Part shown: positions 41,917 through 51,059 of the stretch, one piece after another
Layout: every line of letters begins with the position of its first letter
Position numbering within the stretch: the stretch's first letter is position 1
Assembly: GCF_028368995.1 (NCBI RefSeq)
Contig: NZ_JAQNDL010000003.1
Coordinates: 1,488,001 to 1,552,000 of the forward strand
Reading direction: 5' to 3'
Source: Nannocystis bainbridge
GTDB taxonomy: Bacteria; Myxococcota_A; Polyangia; Nannocystales; Nannocystaceae
Length of the DNA stretch: 64,000 nt
The notes under the pieces: model-generated
Databases searched by the model: none
What the model was told of the DNA's origin: nothing
Seen by the model: the letters and a program-made list of their open reading frames with translations, nothing else
Position numbers and translations under genes: made by a program

Positions 41917-42245
41917 CGATCCTCGCCTCCCTACAATCCGCACGACGGGTAGTCCGAGGCGCCCTTCCCTGTCAAGGACGGGGCCCCCGGCGACGCACGC
42001 GCCGTGACGCAGCGCAGAGCATCATCCATGAGCTCGCCGAGTGCGCGCCCGGTCGTCCGCATGGAGCCGCCCCGGAGCGTGCTTTCGAGCCTGCGCGAAC
42101 GAGGGCCTCCTTTGCGACAGCAGGGCGCGAGCCGCAGGAGCTCATGCGACGGTTCGCCCCGAGGCCCCGGCCGAGCTGGCTTCGACCGACGACGCGCCCG
42201 GCGTCACAACATGTCCCAAGAGACATGTCGAAGCGCCGGCTCGCC
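41917..42245. other. intergenic region without gene
   Basis: 330 bp between the start of the DUF4215 gene and the stop of the anti-anti-sigma gene (both minus strand). It contains one strong palindrome copy (42209-42229) and no supported CDS. Confidence 0.6.
42209..42229. repeat. dispersed palindrome copy
   Basis: ACATGTCCC-AAGA-GACATGTC, 17 bp downstream of the anti-anti-sigma stop (minus strand), in terminator position. Confidence 0.85.
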
Positions 42246-42581
42246 TCACGCGAACGAGCGCACGGCCTCGTCCTCGCTCTCGTGGACCTCGAACACCGAC
42301 AGCAGCCGCGTGATCAGGAGGACGTCGTGCACCCTGGGCGGCACGGCCGCGAGCTTGAGCCTGGCGTTCTGGTTGTTGGCGGTCGTGTAGGCGCTGACCA
42401 GCTCGCCGATGCCGGACGAATCCACCGTCGTCACCTCGGACAGGTTGAGCACGAGCTTGCGCGCGCCGTTGTCGAGGGCGGCCCGCACGGCGTCCCGTAG
42501 GGTGGAGCCGGTCTCGATGGTGAGCTTGCCGCGCGGCGCGAGCACCGTGACGTCTTCGAGCTGTCGGGTCGTGATGGTCAT
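42246..42581 (-). CDS. anti-anti-sigma factor (STAS, RsbV/SpoIIAA type)
   Basis: 111 residues, the usual length. VTVLAPRGKLTIETG and LVLNLSEVTTVDSSGIGELV are typical of the family; the Ser in VDSSGIG is the phosphorylation site. Unphosphorylated, such proteins bind the anti-sigma kinase and release its partner. Its ATG overlaps the stop of the upstream anti-sigma gene (ATGA), so the pair is translationally coupled. The third partner (sigma factor or PP2C phosphatase) is not in the window. Confidence 0.92.
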   Translation of the reverse strand: MTITTRQLEDVTVLAPRGKLTIETGSTLRDAVRAALDNGARKLVLNLSEVTTVDSSGIGELVSAYTTANNQNARLKLAAVPPRVHDVLLITRLLSVFEVHESEDEAVRSFA

Positions 42582-43045
42582 ACCTTGTCTCCTTGTTGTT
42601 CGCGGATCGGGACGAAAGGACGCGGGGCCGCGAATCGCGAGCGCAGGACCACCGAAGTCCCGCCGCCCGCCCGCGGCACGAAGCGAGCATCGTCGACGAG
42701 GTGGCGGATCAGGAACACGCCGCGTCCGTCGGGCCGCAGCCGCCGCGCCGGCTCGCGTGGGTCCGCGAGCCGGGCGGCGTCGAAGCCCTCGCCGCGGTCC
42801 TCGACCCGCACGACGAGCTGACCGTCGCGCGCCTCCGCGGTGAGCGTCACCGATTTATCGGGGTCTTCGCGGTTGCCGTGCACGATCGCGTTGGCCACCG
42901 CCTCGCGCACCGCGAGGTCGATGCTCCACTGCGTCTCGGCGTCGACGCCCGCGCTCCGCATGAACTCGCCCAGCGGCTGCTGGACGGCCTCCACGCTGCG
43001 CCTGCGGCTGGCGAGGGTCAGCTGAATGGAAGGACCTGCTGCCAC
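42578..43045 (-). CDS. anti-sigma factor / serine kinase (RsbW/SpoIIAB type)
   Basis: 155 residues. A GHKL ATPase core is visible: IDLAVREAVANAIVHGN (N box), RVEDRGEGFD (G1) and PDGRGVFLIRHLVDDARF (G2, ATP lid). It should phosphorylate the downstream STAS partner and bind a sigma factor or other target. Order anti-sigma then anti-anti-sigma, with a 4-bp overlap. Start ATG 43045; about 500 bp of gene-free DNA lies upstream. Confidence 0.92.
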   Translation of the reverse strand: MAAGPSIQLTLASRRRSVEAVQQPLGEFMRSAGVDAETQWSIDLAVREAVANAIVHGNREDPDKSVTLTAEARDGQLVVRVEDRGEGFDAARLADPREPARRLRPDGRGVFLIRHLVDDARFVPRAGGGTSVVLRSRFAAPRPFVPIREQQGDKV

Positions 43046-43541
43046 GGGCCGCCAACCCTAGCATGGCCCACCACGCCCGCCACGCGCATGAATGCGCCGC
43101 CGCTCTCTTCCTTTCATGATGGTCGCGGCTCGGGCAATCGTCCGCTCGCCCACCGCTGATTCGCTGACATCGCGCGCGACATGGCCTTTGCGAGCGAAGG
43201 TCCGCTTCGCCCTCGCTCGAAATCATGAGAGCACGGCCGAGCCCGGTAGCACCCAACCCTGCCACACGAGTTCGCAGGGTTCAGATCCGTCGCGCGAAGC
43301 GGGTTCGTGCGCATCGAGCCTCACGGGCGAGCGGCGCACCGATGGCGACGCGAGGGTAGATCTCGCAGCACAGGGCCGAGGCCCCGGCGAGCGCCCACCA
43401 CGCCGCCCGCCCGCGCACGGCCGACGACCCCACGCACTCGCTCGCGAGGACGCCGAGGCGCTTCGACTCGCGCGGTCATCGCGGGCCGCGGCTGGCCGAT
43501 CGGTCGCACAGCCCCACCGTCCTCGACTATTCTGTTCGCGC
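43046..43541. other. divergent intergenic region without gene
   Basis: About 500 bp between the anti-sigma gene and the caspase-FGE gene. No supported CDS, RNA or clear repeat. It should hold two divergent promoters; I could not single them out. Confidence 0.5.
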
Positions 43542-45341
43542 ATGCCGAAGGCGCAGCGGCTCGCGGGGCTCGTGTCGTCGACCCTGCTGGCGTGCGCGCC
43601 GGAGCTGCCGCGAAGCGTGCAGCCGAGCGGTCGCAGCGGCGCCGAGCCCTGGCCCGACATCGCCGCTCCGATGCCGGCCCGGCGAGACAGTCGGGGCGAC
43701 GCCGCCCTGATCGTCAGCATCGAGGACTACAGCCAGCTGCCCGACCGCCCCGGCGCCCACGCCGTCGCCGGCGCGTGGTACCGCTATTTGTGGCAGACCC
43801 GCGGCCTGCGGCCCGCGCGGATCTCCTGGCTGCGCGACCGCCAGGCCGGCGGCGACTCGCTGCGCAAGGCCCTCCAGCAGGCCCACGGGAGGGTCGGCAA
43901 GGACGCCACGTTATGGGTCGTGTTCGTCGGCCACGCCGCGACGGCCGCGGGCGACGCTCACGGGATCTTGCTGGACCCGGACGCCAGCGCCGGTCGCTGG
44001 CGCGGCACGCCGGTGCGCGGCTTGCTCGCGCTCGCGGGCCACGGCCTGCACCGGCGCCTGATCGCCGTGCTCGATGGCTGCCTGCCCGAAGGGACAGGTG
44101 ACGCCGCGCGCTCCGGGCTGACCGCCTCGGGCCTGCCCGCGCTCGCGCCGTGGGCCGGGCTGGCCCCGCGTTCGCACGACCCCATGCGCGGGTCGGGCCT
44201 CGGAGCCATGCTCGCCGAGACCAGGGACCGGGTCGCGCTCGACATGGCCCGCCGCGGCCGCGAGCCGGCCGACGCGGTCGTGTTCACCGCCGGGGCCGGG
44301 CCCGCCTGCCGCGAGGACCTGCCCGGCGCCGACACCCCCGCGCTGTCGTACCTGCTGCTCGGCGGCCTGCGCGGGTGGGCCGACATCAGCGGCGACGGTC
44401 GGGTCAGCGCGAGCGAGGCGCACCGCCACGTCGACCTGCTCCTTCGGACAGGTTATCACGGCAGCCCGGCCACACCGCGGCCGCAGGCGCGCGGCGTCGA
44501 GTTCACCCTCGCTCACGACGCGCGCGAGCGCGGCCCCACGATCGCCGGCGTGTTGCCGCTCGACGAGACCATCGACGAGCGCGCCCTGGCGGCCGAAGCC
44601 GGGGCCCTGTTCGTCGCCGAGCCGATGCTGAAGATCGATCGCGGGCGCTTCACCCTCGGCTGCCGCAGCCGACGCGACCGCGCCTGCGAGGCCGACGAAC
44701 GGCCGGCCTCGCGGGTCTTCCTCGACAGCTTCGCCATCGACGAGCACGAGGTCACGTGGCGCGACTACGCCGCCTGCGTCGCCGCGGGCGGTTGCGAGAA
44801 GATCGCCGTGCATCGCTGCGAGGTGTGGACCGGCGACGCGTTCGTGCGCGGCGCCCCGCTGGCCGACGCATTCATGCGCGAGGATCACCCGGTCGTGTGC
44901 GCGACCTGGGCCCAGGCCGCGGCGTTCTGCGCCTGGCGCGACAAGCGGCTGCCGACCGAGGCCGAGTGGGAACGCGCCGCCCGCGGCCCCGACGACCGCC
45001 ACGAATACCCGTGGGGCGACGCGCCGCCGACCTGCCAGCGGGCCCAGACGCACGAATGCGGCCCCACCACCGCGCCGGTCGGCAGCCACCCCGCCGGCCG
45101 CAGCCCCGACGGCGTGCACGACCTCGCTGGCAACGCCTCGGAGTGGGTCGCCGATTGGTACCACCCCCGGGCCTACGCCCGCAGTCACGGCCACAACCCC
45201 GCCGGCCCCGACCGCGGCGAGGTCCGGGTCGTGCGCGGCGGCAGCTTCTACGACGGCCCCGGCTACCTGCGCGTGTCCTATCGCTACGGCCTCAGCCCGC
45301 AATGGGGCTACGGCACCGTCGGCTTCCGCTGCGCGCGCTGA
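43542..45341 (+). CDS. caspase-like domain fused to FGE-sulfatase domain (lipoprotein)
   Basis: 599 residues. MPKAQRLAGLVSSTLLACAP is a probable lipoprotein signal. The N-terminal half fits the caspase/metacaspase (C14) fold: ALIVSIEDYSQLP, WVVFVGHAAT with the catalytic His at about 131, and IAVLDGC with the Cys at about 180. From about residue 365 a formylglycine-generating-enzyme-like domain follows: IDRGRFTLGC, IDEHEVTWRDYAACV, RLPTEAEWERAARG, VHDLAGNASEWVADWY and the closing VGFRCAR. FGE-like domains often bind ligands or act as effectors. Two palindrome copies lie inside the caspase half, one starting on the last base of the catalytic Cys codon. Start ATG 43542. Confidence 0.85.
   Translation: MPKAQRLAGLVSSTLLACAPELPRSVQPSGRSGAEPWPDIAAPMPARRDSRGDAALIVSIEDYSQLPDRPGAHAVAGAWYRYLWQTRGLRPARISWLRDRQAGGDSLRKALQQAHGRVGKDATLWVVFVGHAATAAGDAHGILLDPDASAGRWRGTPVRGLLALAGHGLHRRLIAVLDGCLPEGTGDAARSGLTASGLPALAPWAGLAPRSHDPMRGSGLGAMLAETRDRVALDMARRGREPADAVVFTAGAGPACREDLPGADTPALSYLLLGGLRGWADISGDGRVSASEAHRHVDLLLRTGYHGSPATPRPQARGVEFTLAHDARERGPTIAGVLPLDETIDERALAAEAGALFVAEPMLKIDRGRFTLGCRSRRDRACEADERPASRVFLDSFAIDEHEVTWRDYAACVAAGGCEKIAVHRCEVWTGDAFVRGAPLADAFMREDHPVVCATWAQAAAFCAWRDKRLPTEAEWERAARGPDDRHEYPWGDAPPTCQRAQTHECGPTTAPVGSHPAGRSPDGVHDLAGNASEWVADWYHPRAYARSHGHNPAGPDRGEVRVVRGGSFYDGPGYLRVSYRYGLSPQWGYGTVGFRCAR
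44081..44098. repeat. in-frame palindrome copy beside the catalytic Cys codon
   Basis: CCTGCCC-GAA-GGGACAGG. The first C is the third base of the TGC codon of the putative catalytic Cys; the element encodes L-P-E-G-T-G. Confidence 0.65.
44434..44453. repeat. in-frame palindrome copy in the caspase-FGE gene
   Basis: ACCTGCTCC-TT-CGGACAGGT with one internal mismatch; encodes D-L-L-L-R-T-G at the end of the caspase half. Confidence 0.55.
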
Positions 45342-45345
45342 TATC

Positions 45346-45365
45346 ACATGTCCCACGGGACATGT
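45346..45365 (+). repeat. perfect palindrome copy directly after a stop codon
   Basis: ACATGTCCC-AC-GGGACATGT, a 9-bp perfect stem beginning 5 bp after the caspase-FGE stop. This is the best intact copy of the family and the base of the consensus. It may act as a terminator although no T-run follows. Confidence 0.9.
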
Positions 45366-45636
45366 CGCCCGCGCAGTGATACGCTCCCGACGCTCTTTTT
45401 AGCGGTTATCGAGCATCGGGAGAACCTTCGAGTTCGCGGCGCCTCGCCGGGACATAGGGACCTCGCGCGGAGCGCCTGCCATCGTCCGTGAAGCACCGGC
45501 CCGGCGCGGCATACCCCGCGCCCGAAAAATGGCCAGTCACGCAATTTCGGTGGTCGTGGCCCCGCTGCGGGTTCGCTCGTCACCGGGGTCCAGGCCGGGG
45601 AGCGGGCCCGCAGCGGGGCGAGGGGAATCACGGCAG

Positions 45637-46362
45637 TTACAGGCAGCTGCTCGGGCCGACGTAGATGTCGCCGTCGCAGAACAGCGCCCCGCCGGTCACG
45701 CAGGCCTCGAGGCAATCGGACATCAGCTCCGCCGCGCAGAAGGCGAACAGGTGCAGGTCGTCGTTGAAGTCGAGCTGGACGCTGCAGGCCGGCTCGACCG
45801 CGATCGGGTCGCACTGGGCCAGACAATCGAGGCCCTCCTGCACTTCACAATCGGTCTCGAGGTCGAAGCCGAGGTCGGTGCACTCGTCGAACTCGAGGTC
45901 CGGGACGAGGTCGACGTCCGGGAAGAGGTCGATGTCGATGTCGATATCGAGGTCGATGAGACCGAGCAGACAGGCGTCGGCGCCGACGAACAGGCCGTCG
46001 CAGAACAGCGCCCCGCCGTCCTCGATCTCGGCCTCGCACAGCGCGACCATGTCGCCGAGGCAGTCCGCGAAGTCATGGATGTCCGGGCCGGGCCCGAGCT
46101 GGACGAGGCAGGCCTCCGCGACGCTCACCGGGTCGCAGACGAGCTCGTCGAGGTCGTCGATCACGATACAGTCGGCGCCGAGGTCGAGGTCGATATCGAA
46201 GCACTCGCCGAGGCCGAGATCGATGTCGTCGTCGCCGTCATCCTCTCCGCAGCCGATGCCGAGCAGAGGGCACAGGTCGATCAGGGCGTGGGCCGGCGTC
46301 GCCATGCTGGCCGCGGCGGAGAATGCGAAGACCGTGAAGAGGTGGGAAATGGTGCGTGACAT
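45637..46362 (-). CDS. secreted acidic cysteine-rich protein with internal duplication
   Basis: 241 residues. MSRTISHLFTVFAFSAAASM and TPAHA form a cleavable signal peptide (start at 46362, AAGGAG eight to nine bases upstream). The mature protein is extremely acidic (about one Asp in six) with 20 or so Cys. Two units of about 70 residues (about 64-132 and 171-241) share the pattern DC-x-V...CDP(I/V)-V-ACLVQL...C...GGALFCDG...CL. Between them is a run of alternating Asp and hydrophobics (DLDIDIDIDLFPDVDLVPDL). This could bind calcium or form a disulphide-linked surface layer (inference). No family recognised. Confidence 0.8.
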   Translation of the reverse strand: MSRTISHLFTVFAFSAAASMATPAHALIDLCPLLGIGCGEDDGDDDIDLGLGECFDIDLDLGADCIVIDDLDELVCDPVSVAEACLVQLGPGPDIHDFADCLGDMVALCEAEIEDGGALFCDGLFVGADACLLGLIDLDIDIDIDLFPDVDLVPDLEFDECTDLGFDLETDCEVQEGLDCLAQCDPIAVEPACSVQLDFNDDLHLFAFCAAELMSDCLEACVTGGALFCDGDIYVGPSSCL

Positions 46363-47133
46363 TGGGAATACTCCTTGGTAGGTCCATCGAACCCGTCGAT
46401 AGCGATCACGGACGGGCTCGGCGAATCCCCTGCTATGAATCCCGCAGGGTCGTTTCGGGCTAACCATGGAGCCCCGGCAGGTGCGGGCAAACGACAAAAA
46501 CATGCGCTCGCCCGCCCTTCACCCTGGAAAACGGCGTCTAGCGGCGTTCTTCGGCCACTTTACGCGGTTTTCCGGCGGCCTCTCCGCCCCCCTGGGGGCA
46601 TGCGTCGGGGGAATACACCCCCGGCGCTTCGCCCCGCCCGGTCCATCAGGCGAGCTCACCATTAAAAGGCCTCGACGCGCCCATTTCGCCGGCTCCATGC
46701 GATGTCTCCATGCCGTCATTGGCAGGACCCGATCTGGAATGCGGGTTCGACCGCGATGGCGTACGACCGGTCCATGGCGCTCGCCGACGCGCAGGACAGG
46801 CCGGTCCGTCGCGCCGCTTCGATCGGCCTGAATCGGGCCAATTCCGCCGCTAATCGGCGAATTCGCGAGAGGCAGACCCTCGAGTCCCGGAGCGGGAATT
46901 GCGCGTTCGGTCTACCCCGTTATGATTCGCAGCGACCTCGTCCTCGGCCCTGCAGACAGCGCTGGGCTCGCTGGCACGATCGGGCCGAATCACCTCACTC
47001 GACCCCGGCCGAGGCCGCCTGTCACCGGACCGAGCCCGCAGGCGCCCGCCGTGAATCAAGGCTCACGACCCGCGCCCTGCCACCATTCACCCGGCGCCCC
47101 GCGACCTGTCGCGGAGCGCCTCGCCTCGGCGCC
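46363..47133. other. gene-free stretch, lower GC
   Basis: 770 bp upstream of the acidic protein and downstream of the DUF1295 gene. Several frames are open but none resembles a protein family. Local A/T content is higher than average around 46480-46700 and 46840-46990. I see no repeat or RNA gene. Confidence 0.5.
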
Positions 47134-47928
47134 TCAGCGGCGCGGGAACCACGGCACCAGCCGCGACGTCGTCCGCTGATAGTCCGCGTAGTTCGGGTAC
47201 TTCGTGCGCGTCAGCTGCTCGGTGAACTTCGTCGAGCCGTGGAACAGCAGCGTCAGCAGCACCGGGCCGACGATCGCCACGTTGACGAGGCCCGCCCCGG
47301 ACGCCACCGCGAACGCGTAGAACGTCCACCACATCGACACCTCGCAGAAGAAGTTCGGGTGGCGGGAGTAGCGGAACAGCCCCTGCGTCAGGAACTTGGG
47401 CCCGTACGCGCTGCCGCGGGCGCGCTTGGCCTCATGGAACCGCCACTGTTGTTGGTCCGCGATCGTCTCGCCCGCCAGCAGCATCAGGAACACCAGCGTC
47501 GCCAGCGTATCGAGCGCGCCCCACGGTGCGGCCGTCGGCGACGCTGCCACGTAAGCCGGCAGCGCCAGCAGCAGCAGCAGCCCGTTCTGGATGAACGCGA
47601 TGAACACCAGGGCGAACACCGCGAACAGCGGCGGCGGCAGCCGGCGGCGCAGCTCGACCCACCGATAATCCTCGCCGCCGGGCGCATAGCCGCCCTTGCG
47701 CGCGAAGTTGAAGGTCAACCGCGCGCCCCACAGCGCGGCCAGGATCGTCATCACAGTCAGGCGCGCGTCGCAGGCGGGCGCCTGCGCGGCGAACCACGCC
47801 ACATACGCGGGCGGGAGGATCGACCACACGCGGTCGACCCAAGAGTATTCGCGGGTGGCCGCGCCGAGCAGCCAGCACAGGGAAGCAGCGCCGAGGCACG
47901 CGAAGAACGCGGCGTGGAGAGGGTCCAT
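47134..47928 (-). CDS. DUF1295 membrane protein (steroid 5-alpha-reductase-like)
   Basis: 264 residues with six to seven hydrophobic helices. The C-terminal half carries the family signature: GLFRYSRHPNFFCEVSMWW and, at the end, TKYPNYADYQRTTSRLVPWFP. Related proteins are NAD(P)H-dependent reductases of steroid or fatty acyl double bonds, or isoprenylcysteine-methyltransferase-like enzymes; the exact substrate is unknown. ATG 47928 is preceded by AGGA. It is divergent from a cytochrome P450 gene (144 bp between starts), which may point to shared lipid or sterol metabolism. Confidence 0.9.
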   Translation of the reverse strand: MDPLHAAFFACLGAASLCWLLGAATREYSWVDRVWSILPPAYVAWFAAQAPACDARLTVMTILAALWGARLTFNFARKGGYAPGGEDYRWVELRRRLPPPLFAVFALVFIAFIQNGLLLLLALPAYVAASPTAAPWGALDTLATLVFLMLLAGETIADQQQWRFHEAKRARGSAYGPKFLTQGLFRYSRHPNFFCEVSMWWTFYAFAVASGAGLVNVAIVGPVLLTLLFHGSTKFTEQLTRTKYPNYADYQRTTSRLVPWFPRR

Positions 47929-48072
47929 GCGCGGCATCCTATGTCGAAACGCGGCCACGTGCGACGAGCGCGGCGCGCGGACGGCCGTCCGTACATGGCC
48001 ACGCCGGGCTCACGCGGCCTCCGCGGGCGTGGACGCTGCGAGATCTCTCCGCTATCGTCGCCGCGGTTCTTC

Positions 48073-49398
48073 ATGCTCGACCTCTCGCTCCGCCGTCGAC
48101 TGCAGGCCCCTGGCAACATGCTGCAGTTCGCCTGGCGGCCGCAGCAGTTCATCGCGCGTCACACCACGGCCGCGCCGATCCACCAGGTAGCGATGCCGGG
48201 CGCCTCGCCCTTCTTCGTCGCCGACCCCGAGCTCATCGACGAGGTCCTGGTCGGCCGCAGCAAGCTGTTCATCAAGGACCGCTTCACCCGCGAGCTGTCG
48301 CTCGTCGTCGGCAACGGCCTGCTCGTCAGCGACGGCGACTTCTGGCGGCGCCAGCGGCGGCTGGCCCAGCCGGCCTTCCACCGCGAGCGCATCGCCGCTT
48401 ACGGCGCGATCATGGTCGACCACGCCGAGCGCCTCGCGTCGACCTGGCGCGAAGGACAGGTGCTCGACATCCACGCGGCGATGATGCGCCTCACCCTCGA
48501 CATCGTCGCCGACACCCTGTTCTCCACCGGCGTCGACCGGGCCATCGCCGAGACCATCGGCGACGCGCTCGACGTCATCATGGCCCGCTTCTCCGACCCG
48601 ACCTTCGCCTTCTTGCCGTGGCTCGCCGACCTGCCGCTGGCCAAGAACCGCCGCTTCCGCGAGGCACGCACGCGCATCGACGGCGCCATCCGCGGCATCG
48701 TCACCGCCCGCCGCGCGAGCGGCCGCGACGAGGGCGACCTGCTGTCGATGCTGCTGCGCGCGCGCGACGACGAGGGCGGGCAGATGAGCGACGAGCAGCT
48801 GCGCGACGAGGCGTTCATCCTGTTCGTCGCCGGCCACGAGACCACCGCGCTGGCGCTGACCTGGACGTGGATGCTGCTGTCGCAGCACCCGGAGGCGTGG
48901 GCCAAGCTGCGCGCCGAGCTCGATCACGTGCTCGGCGACCGGCCGCCGACGCTCGCCGACGTCCCGGCGCTGCGCTACACCGATTGGGTCGTGCACGAGA
49001 GCATGCGGCTGTACCCGCCGGCGTGGAGCATCGGCCGCGAGGCGCTCGAAGACCTCGAGCTCGGCGGCGTCGCCGTCCCGCGCGGCGCCCAGCTGTGGAT
49101 GTTCCAGTGGGCCGCCCACCGCGATCCGCGGCACTTCCCGCGGCCCGAGGCGTTCGAGCCCGAGCGGTGGGACGGCGACCTCGCGCGACGGATCCCCCGC
49201 TTCGCCTACTTCCCGTTCGGCGGCGGCCCGCGCCTGTGCATCGGCAACAACTTCGCCTCGCTCGAGCTCGTGCTGGTGCTCGCCAGCCTGGCCCGTCGCT
49301 GGCGCCCGGTCGTCCGCGCCGCCGATCGCCCGCGCCCGCAGTTCTCGATCACGCTGCGGCCTGTCGGCGGCATGCGGGCGACGTTGCAGCGGCGCTGA
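48073..49398 (+). CDS. cytochrome P450 monooxygenase
   Basis: 441 residues, soluble type. AGHETT (oxygen-binding helix, about 253), ESMR (ExxR of helix K), FEPERW and the haem loop FPFGGGPRLCIGNNFA with the Cys ligand at about 389 are all present. The opening part (GDFWRRQRRLAQPAFHRERI) is typical of the CYP102/CYP110-like group acting on fatty acids or terpenoids. Redox partners are not adjacent. Divergent from the DUF1295 gene, with which it may share regulation. Start ATG 48073. Confidence 0.95.
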   Translation: MLDLSLRRRLQAPGNMLQFAWRPQQFIARHTTAAPIHQVAMPGASPFFVADPELIDEVLVGRSKLFIKDRFTRELSLVVGNGLLVSDGDFWRRQRRLAQPAFHRERIAAYGAIMVDHAERLASTWREGQVLDIHAAMMRLTLDIVADTLFSTGVDRAIAETIGDALDVIMARFSDPTFAFLPWLADLPLAKNRRFREARTRIDGAIRGIVTARRASGRDEGDLLSMLLRARDDEGGQMSDEQLRDEAFILFVAGHETTALALTWTWMLLSQHPEAWAKLRAELDHVLGDRPPTLADVPALRYTDWVVHESMRLYPPAWSIGREALEDLELGGVAVPRGAQLWMFQWAAHRDPRHFPRPEAFEPERWDGDLARRIPRFAYFPFGGGPRLCIGNNFASLELVLVLASLARRWRPVVRAADRPRPQFSITLRPVGGMRATLQRR

Positions 49399-49598
49399 GG
49401 GCCGCGGGGCGCGGCGGCGGGCTCGCAACGCGGCGATCGTCGGGCGGAGGCCGCGCCCGCGATCGATCGCCGCAGCCTCGCGTCGCTACCCCTACATCCG
49501 CCGCGAAGATCCTCCGCGCTCGCACCAGGCGGCTTCTTCGCCTGGCTCGATGTGGTTGAACGCCCGGGGGCCTGCCCCATGGTTCTACCGTGCGTCAC

Positions 49599-49615
49599 CA
49601 GTCCCCGGGGACAGG
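49599..49615. repeat. dispersed palindrome variant
   Basis: CAGTCCCC-GGGGACAGG; the core GTCCCCGGGGAC is a perfect 12-bp palindrome. It lies 20 bp upstream of the di-haem cytochrome start, just before its GGAGGGGAGG ribosome site. Confidence 0.6.
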
Positions 49616-49634
49616 CGACCGGAGGGGAGGTGTC

Positions 49635-51059
49635 ATGGCCGCAGTCCGCGTATTTCACGTCCGTCGGCCGCGCTGGCGCCGACCCTTGACGATCGCCGCG
49701 ATCGCGCTCGCCGCCGTGATCGCCATCGTCGGCCTGGTCCCGTGGTCATGCGCCTCGCGCCCGGGCGATCGCGCCTCGCTCAATCGCGAGGTCACCGCCG
49801 CCGCCGCCGTCGACGCCGACGACCTCGCCCGCGGCCGCCGCGACTTCTACGCCGAGGACTTCGGCAACGAGGTGTTCTTCAGCGACGTCATGGGCGTGCT
49901 GCGCGGCCCGCTGCGGGCCTGGCCGGCCGCGCGGGCGCTGTTCAAGCTGCGCGGCGCCGGCACCACCGACCTCGAGATCGAGCTCGCCGAGGACCTCACG
50001 ATCGGCGGCCAGACCTTCGCGCGCGGCAGCAAGCTCGGCACCGGCCTCGACGTCGCCGCCGGCTCGTTCTTGCCGCTCGGCGTGGTCGTGCACATGTCGC
50101 GCTACGAGCTCCGCGTCGGCATCACCTGCGCCCTGTGTCACTCGACCGTCGACCCCGAGACGAAGCAGGTGATCCACGGCGCCGCCAACAGCGACCTGCA
50201 GGCCGGCCTGCTGGTCGCGCTCGCGCCCAACAGCGCGGCCTTCCGCGCCCACACCGACATCGCGCCGCTCCCCGATCTCGCAGCCGTCGAGGCCGCCGTC
50301 GATCGCACGCTCGCGGCGTGGCCTCCGGGCAGCTTCGACGCCACCCTCGACGGTGCCGCCAATCCGACGCGGATCCCCGATGTCTTCGTCCACGAAGAGG
50401 CCCCCTATGGTTGGACCGGCTCCTCGCGCGCCGGGCCGCTGTCGGGCCTCGCCCTCTACATCAACGGACCGACCGCGCTGCACGCCGTCAGCGCGCCCTA
50501 CGTCGAGCCGCCGGAGTGGCAGCGGATCGTCGCCATGGCCGCGTGGCAGGACGCGTTGCGTCCGCCCGAGGTCGTCGTCGACGCCGCGGCCGCGGCTCGC
50601 GGGCGCCAGGTGTTCACCCGCGCCGGCTGCGAGCGCTGCCACGCGGGTCCTGCCTACACCACCCAATCGGTGCTCCCGCACGCCCGCGTCGGCACCGACC
50701 CCGCCCGCGCCAATGGCCAGAGTGGCTACAAGATTCCCGGCCTCGTCGGCCTGTGGTGGAGCGCCCCGTACCTGCACGACGGCGGCGTCGCCGTCGCCCC
50801 CGGCGAGAGCGTCGTCGGCGTCGGCAACATCCGCGCCCGCGGCTTCCCGCTCGACCCGCGCGCCAGCCTGCGCGCGCTCCTCGACCGCGAGCTGCGGGCC
50901 CGCGTGATCGCGGCCAACCACGCCGACACCGCGCGCTGGGAGCTGCACGTGCGCGGCGTCGGCCACGAGTTTTGGGTCGACCCCGGCGCCGGCTTCACCC
51001 CGGCCGAACAGGGCGCCCTCGTCGAGCATTTGTTGTCGCTGCGGATCCCCGGCGGCTGA
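49635..51059 (+). CDS. di-haem cytochrome c (cytochrome c peroxidase/MauG-like)
   Basis: 474 residues. An N-terminal anchor (LTIAAIALAAVIAIVGLVPW) precedes two haem sites, CALCH at about 165 and CERCH at about 332. The second half (YKIPGLVGLWWSAPYLHDGG) is characteristic of the cytochrome c peroxidase-like family, in which one haem transfers electrons to the other. Whether it reduces peroxide or oxidises an organic substrate cannot be said. A strong GGAGGGGAGG lies 6 bases before the ATG at 49635. Stands alone after the P450 gene. Confidence 0.88.
   Translation: MAAVRVFHVRRPRWRRPLTIAAIALAAVIAIVGLVPWSCASRPGDRASLNREVTAAAAVDADDLARGRRDFYAEDFGNEVFFSDVMGVLRGPLRAWPAARALFKLRGAGTTDLEIELAEDLTIGGQTFARGSKLGTGLDVAAGSFLPLGVVVHMSRYELRVGITCALCHSTVDPETKQVIHGAANSDLQAGLLVALAPNSAAFRAHTDIAPLPDLAAVEAAVDRTLAAWPPGSFDATLDGAANPTRIPDVFVHEEAPYGWTGSSRAGPLSGLALYINGPTALHAVSAPYVEPPEWQRIVAMAAWQDALRPPEVVVDAAAAARGRQVFTRAGCERCHAGPAYTTQSVLPHARVGTDPARANGQSGYKIPGLVGLWWSAPYLHDGGVAVAPGESVVGVGNIRARGFPLDPRASLRALLDRELRARVIAANHADTARWELHVRGVGHEFWVDPGAGFTPAEQGALVEHLLSLRIPGG

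Noticed and set aside
46702..48072. N-terminal extension of the P450 frame by about 450 codons
   Set aside because: The extension is antisense to the DUF1295 gene and Arg/Pro-rich; the P450 itself starts at 48073 with a normal length.
49590..49634. Earlier start for the di-haem cytochrome at 49590
   Set aside because: The extra 15 codons precede a strong GGAGGGGAGG ribosome site that lies right before 49635, so the later ATG is used.
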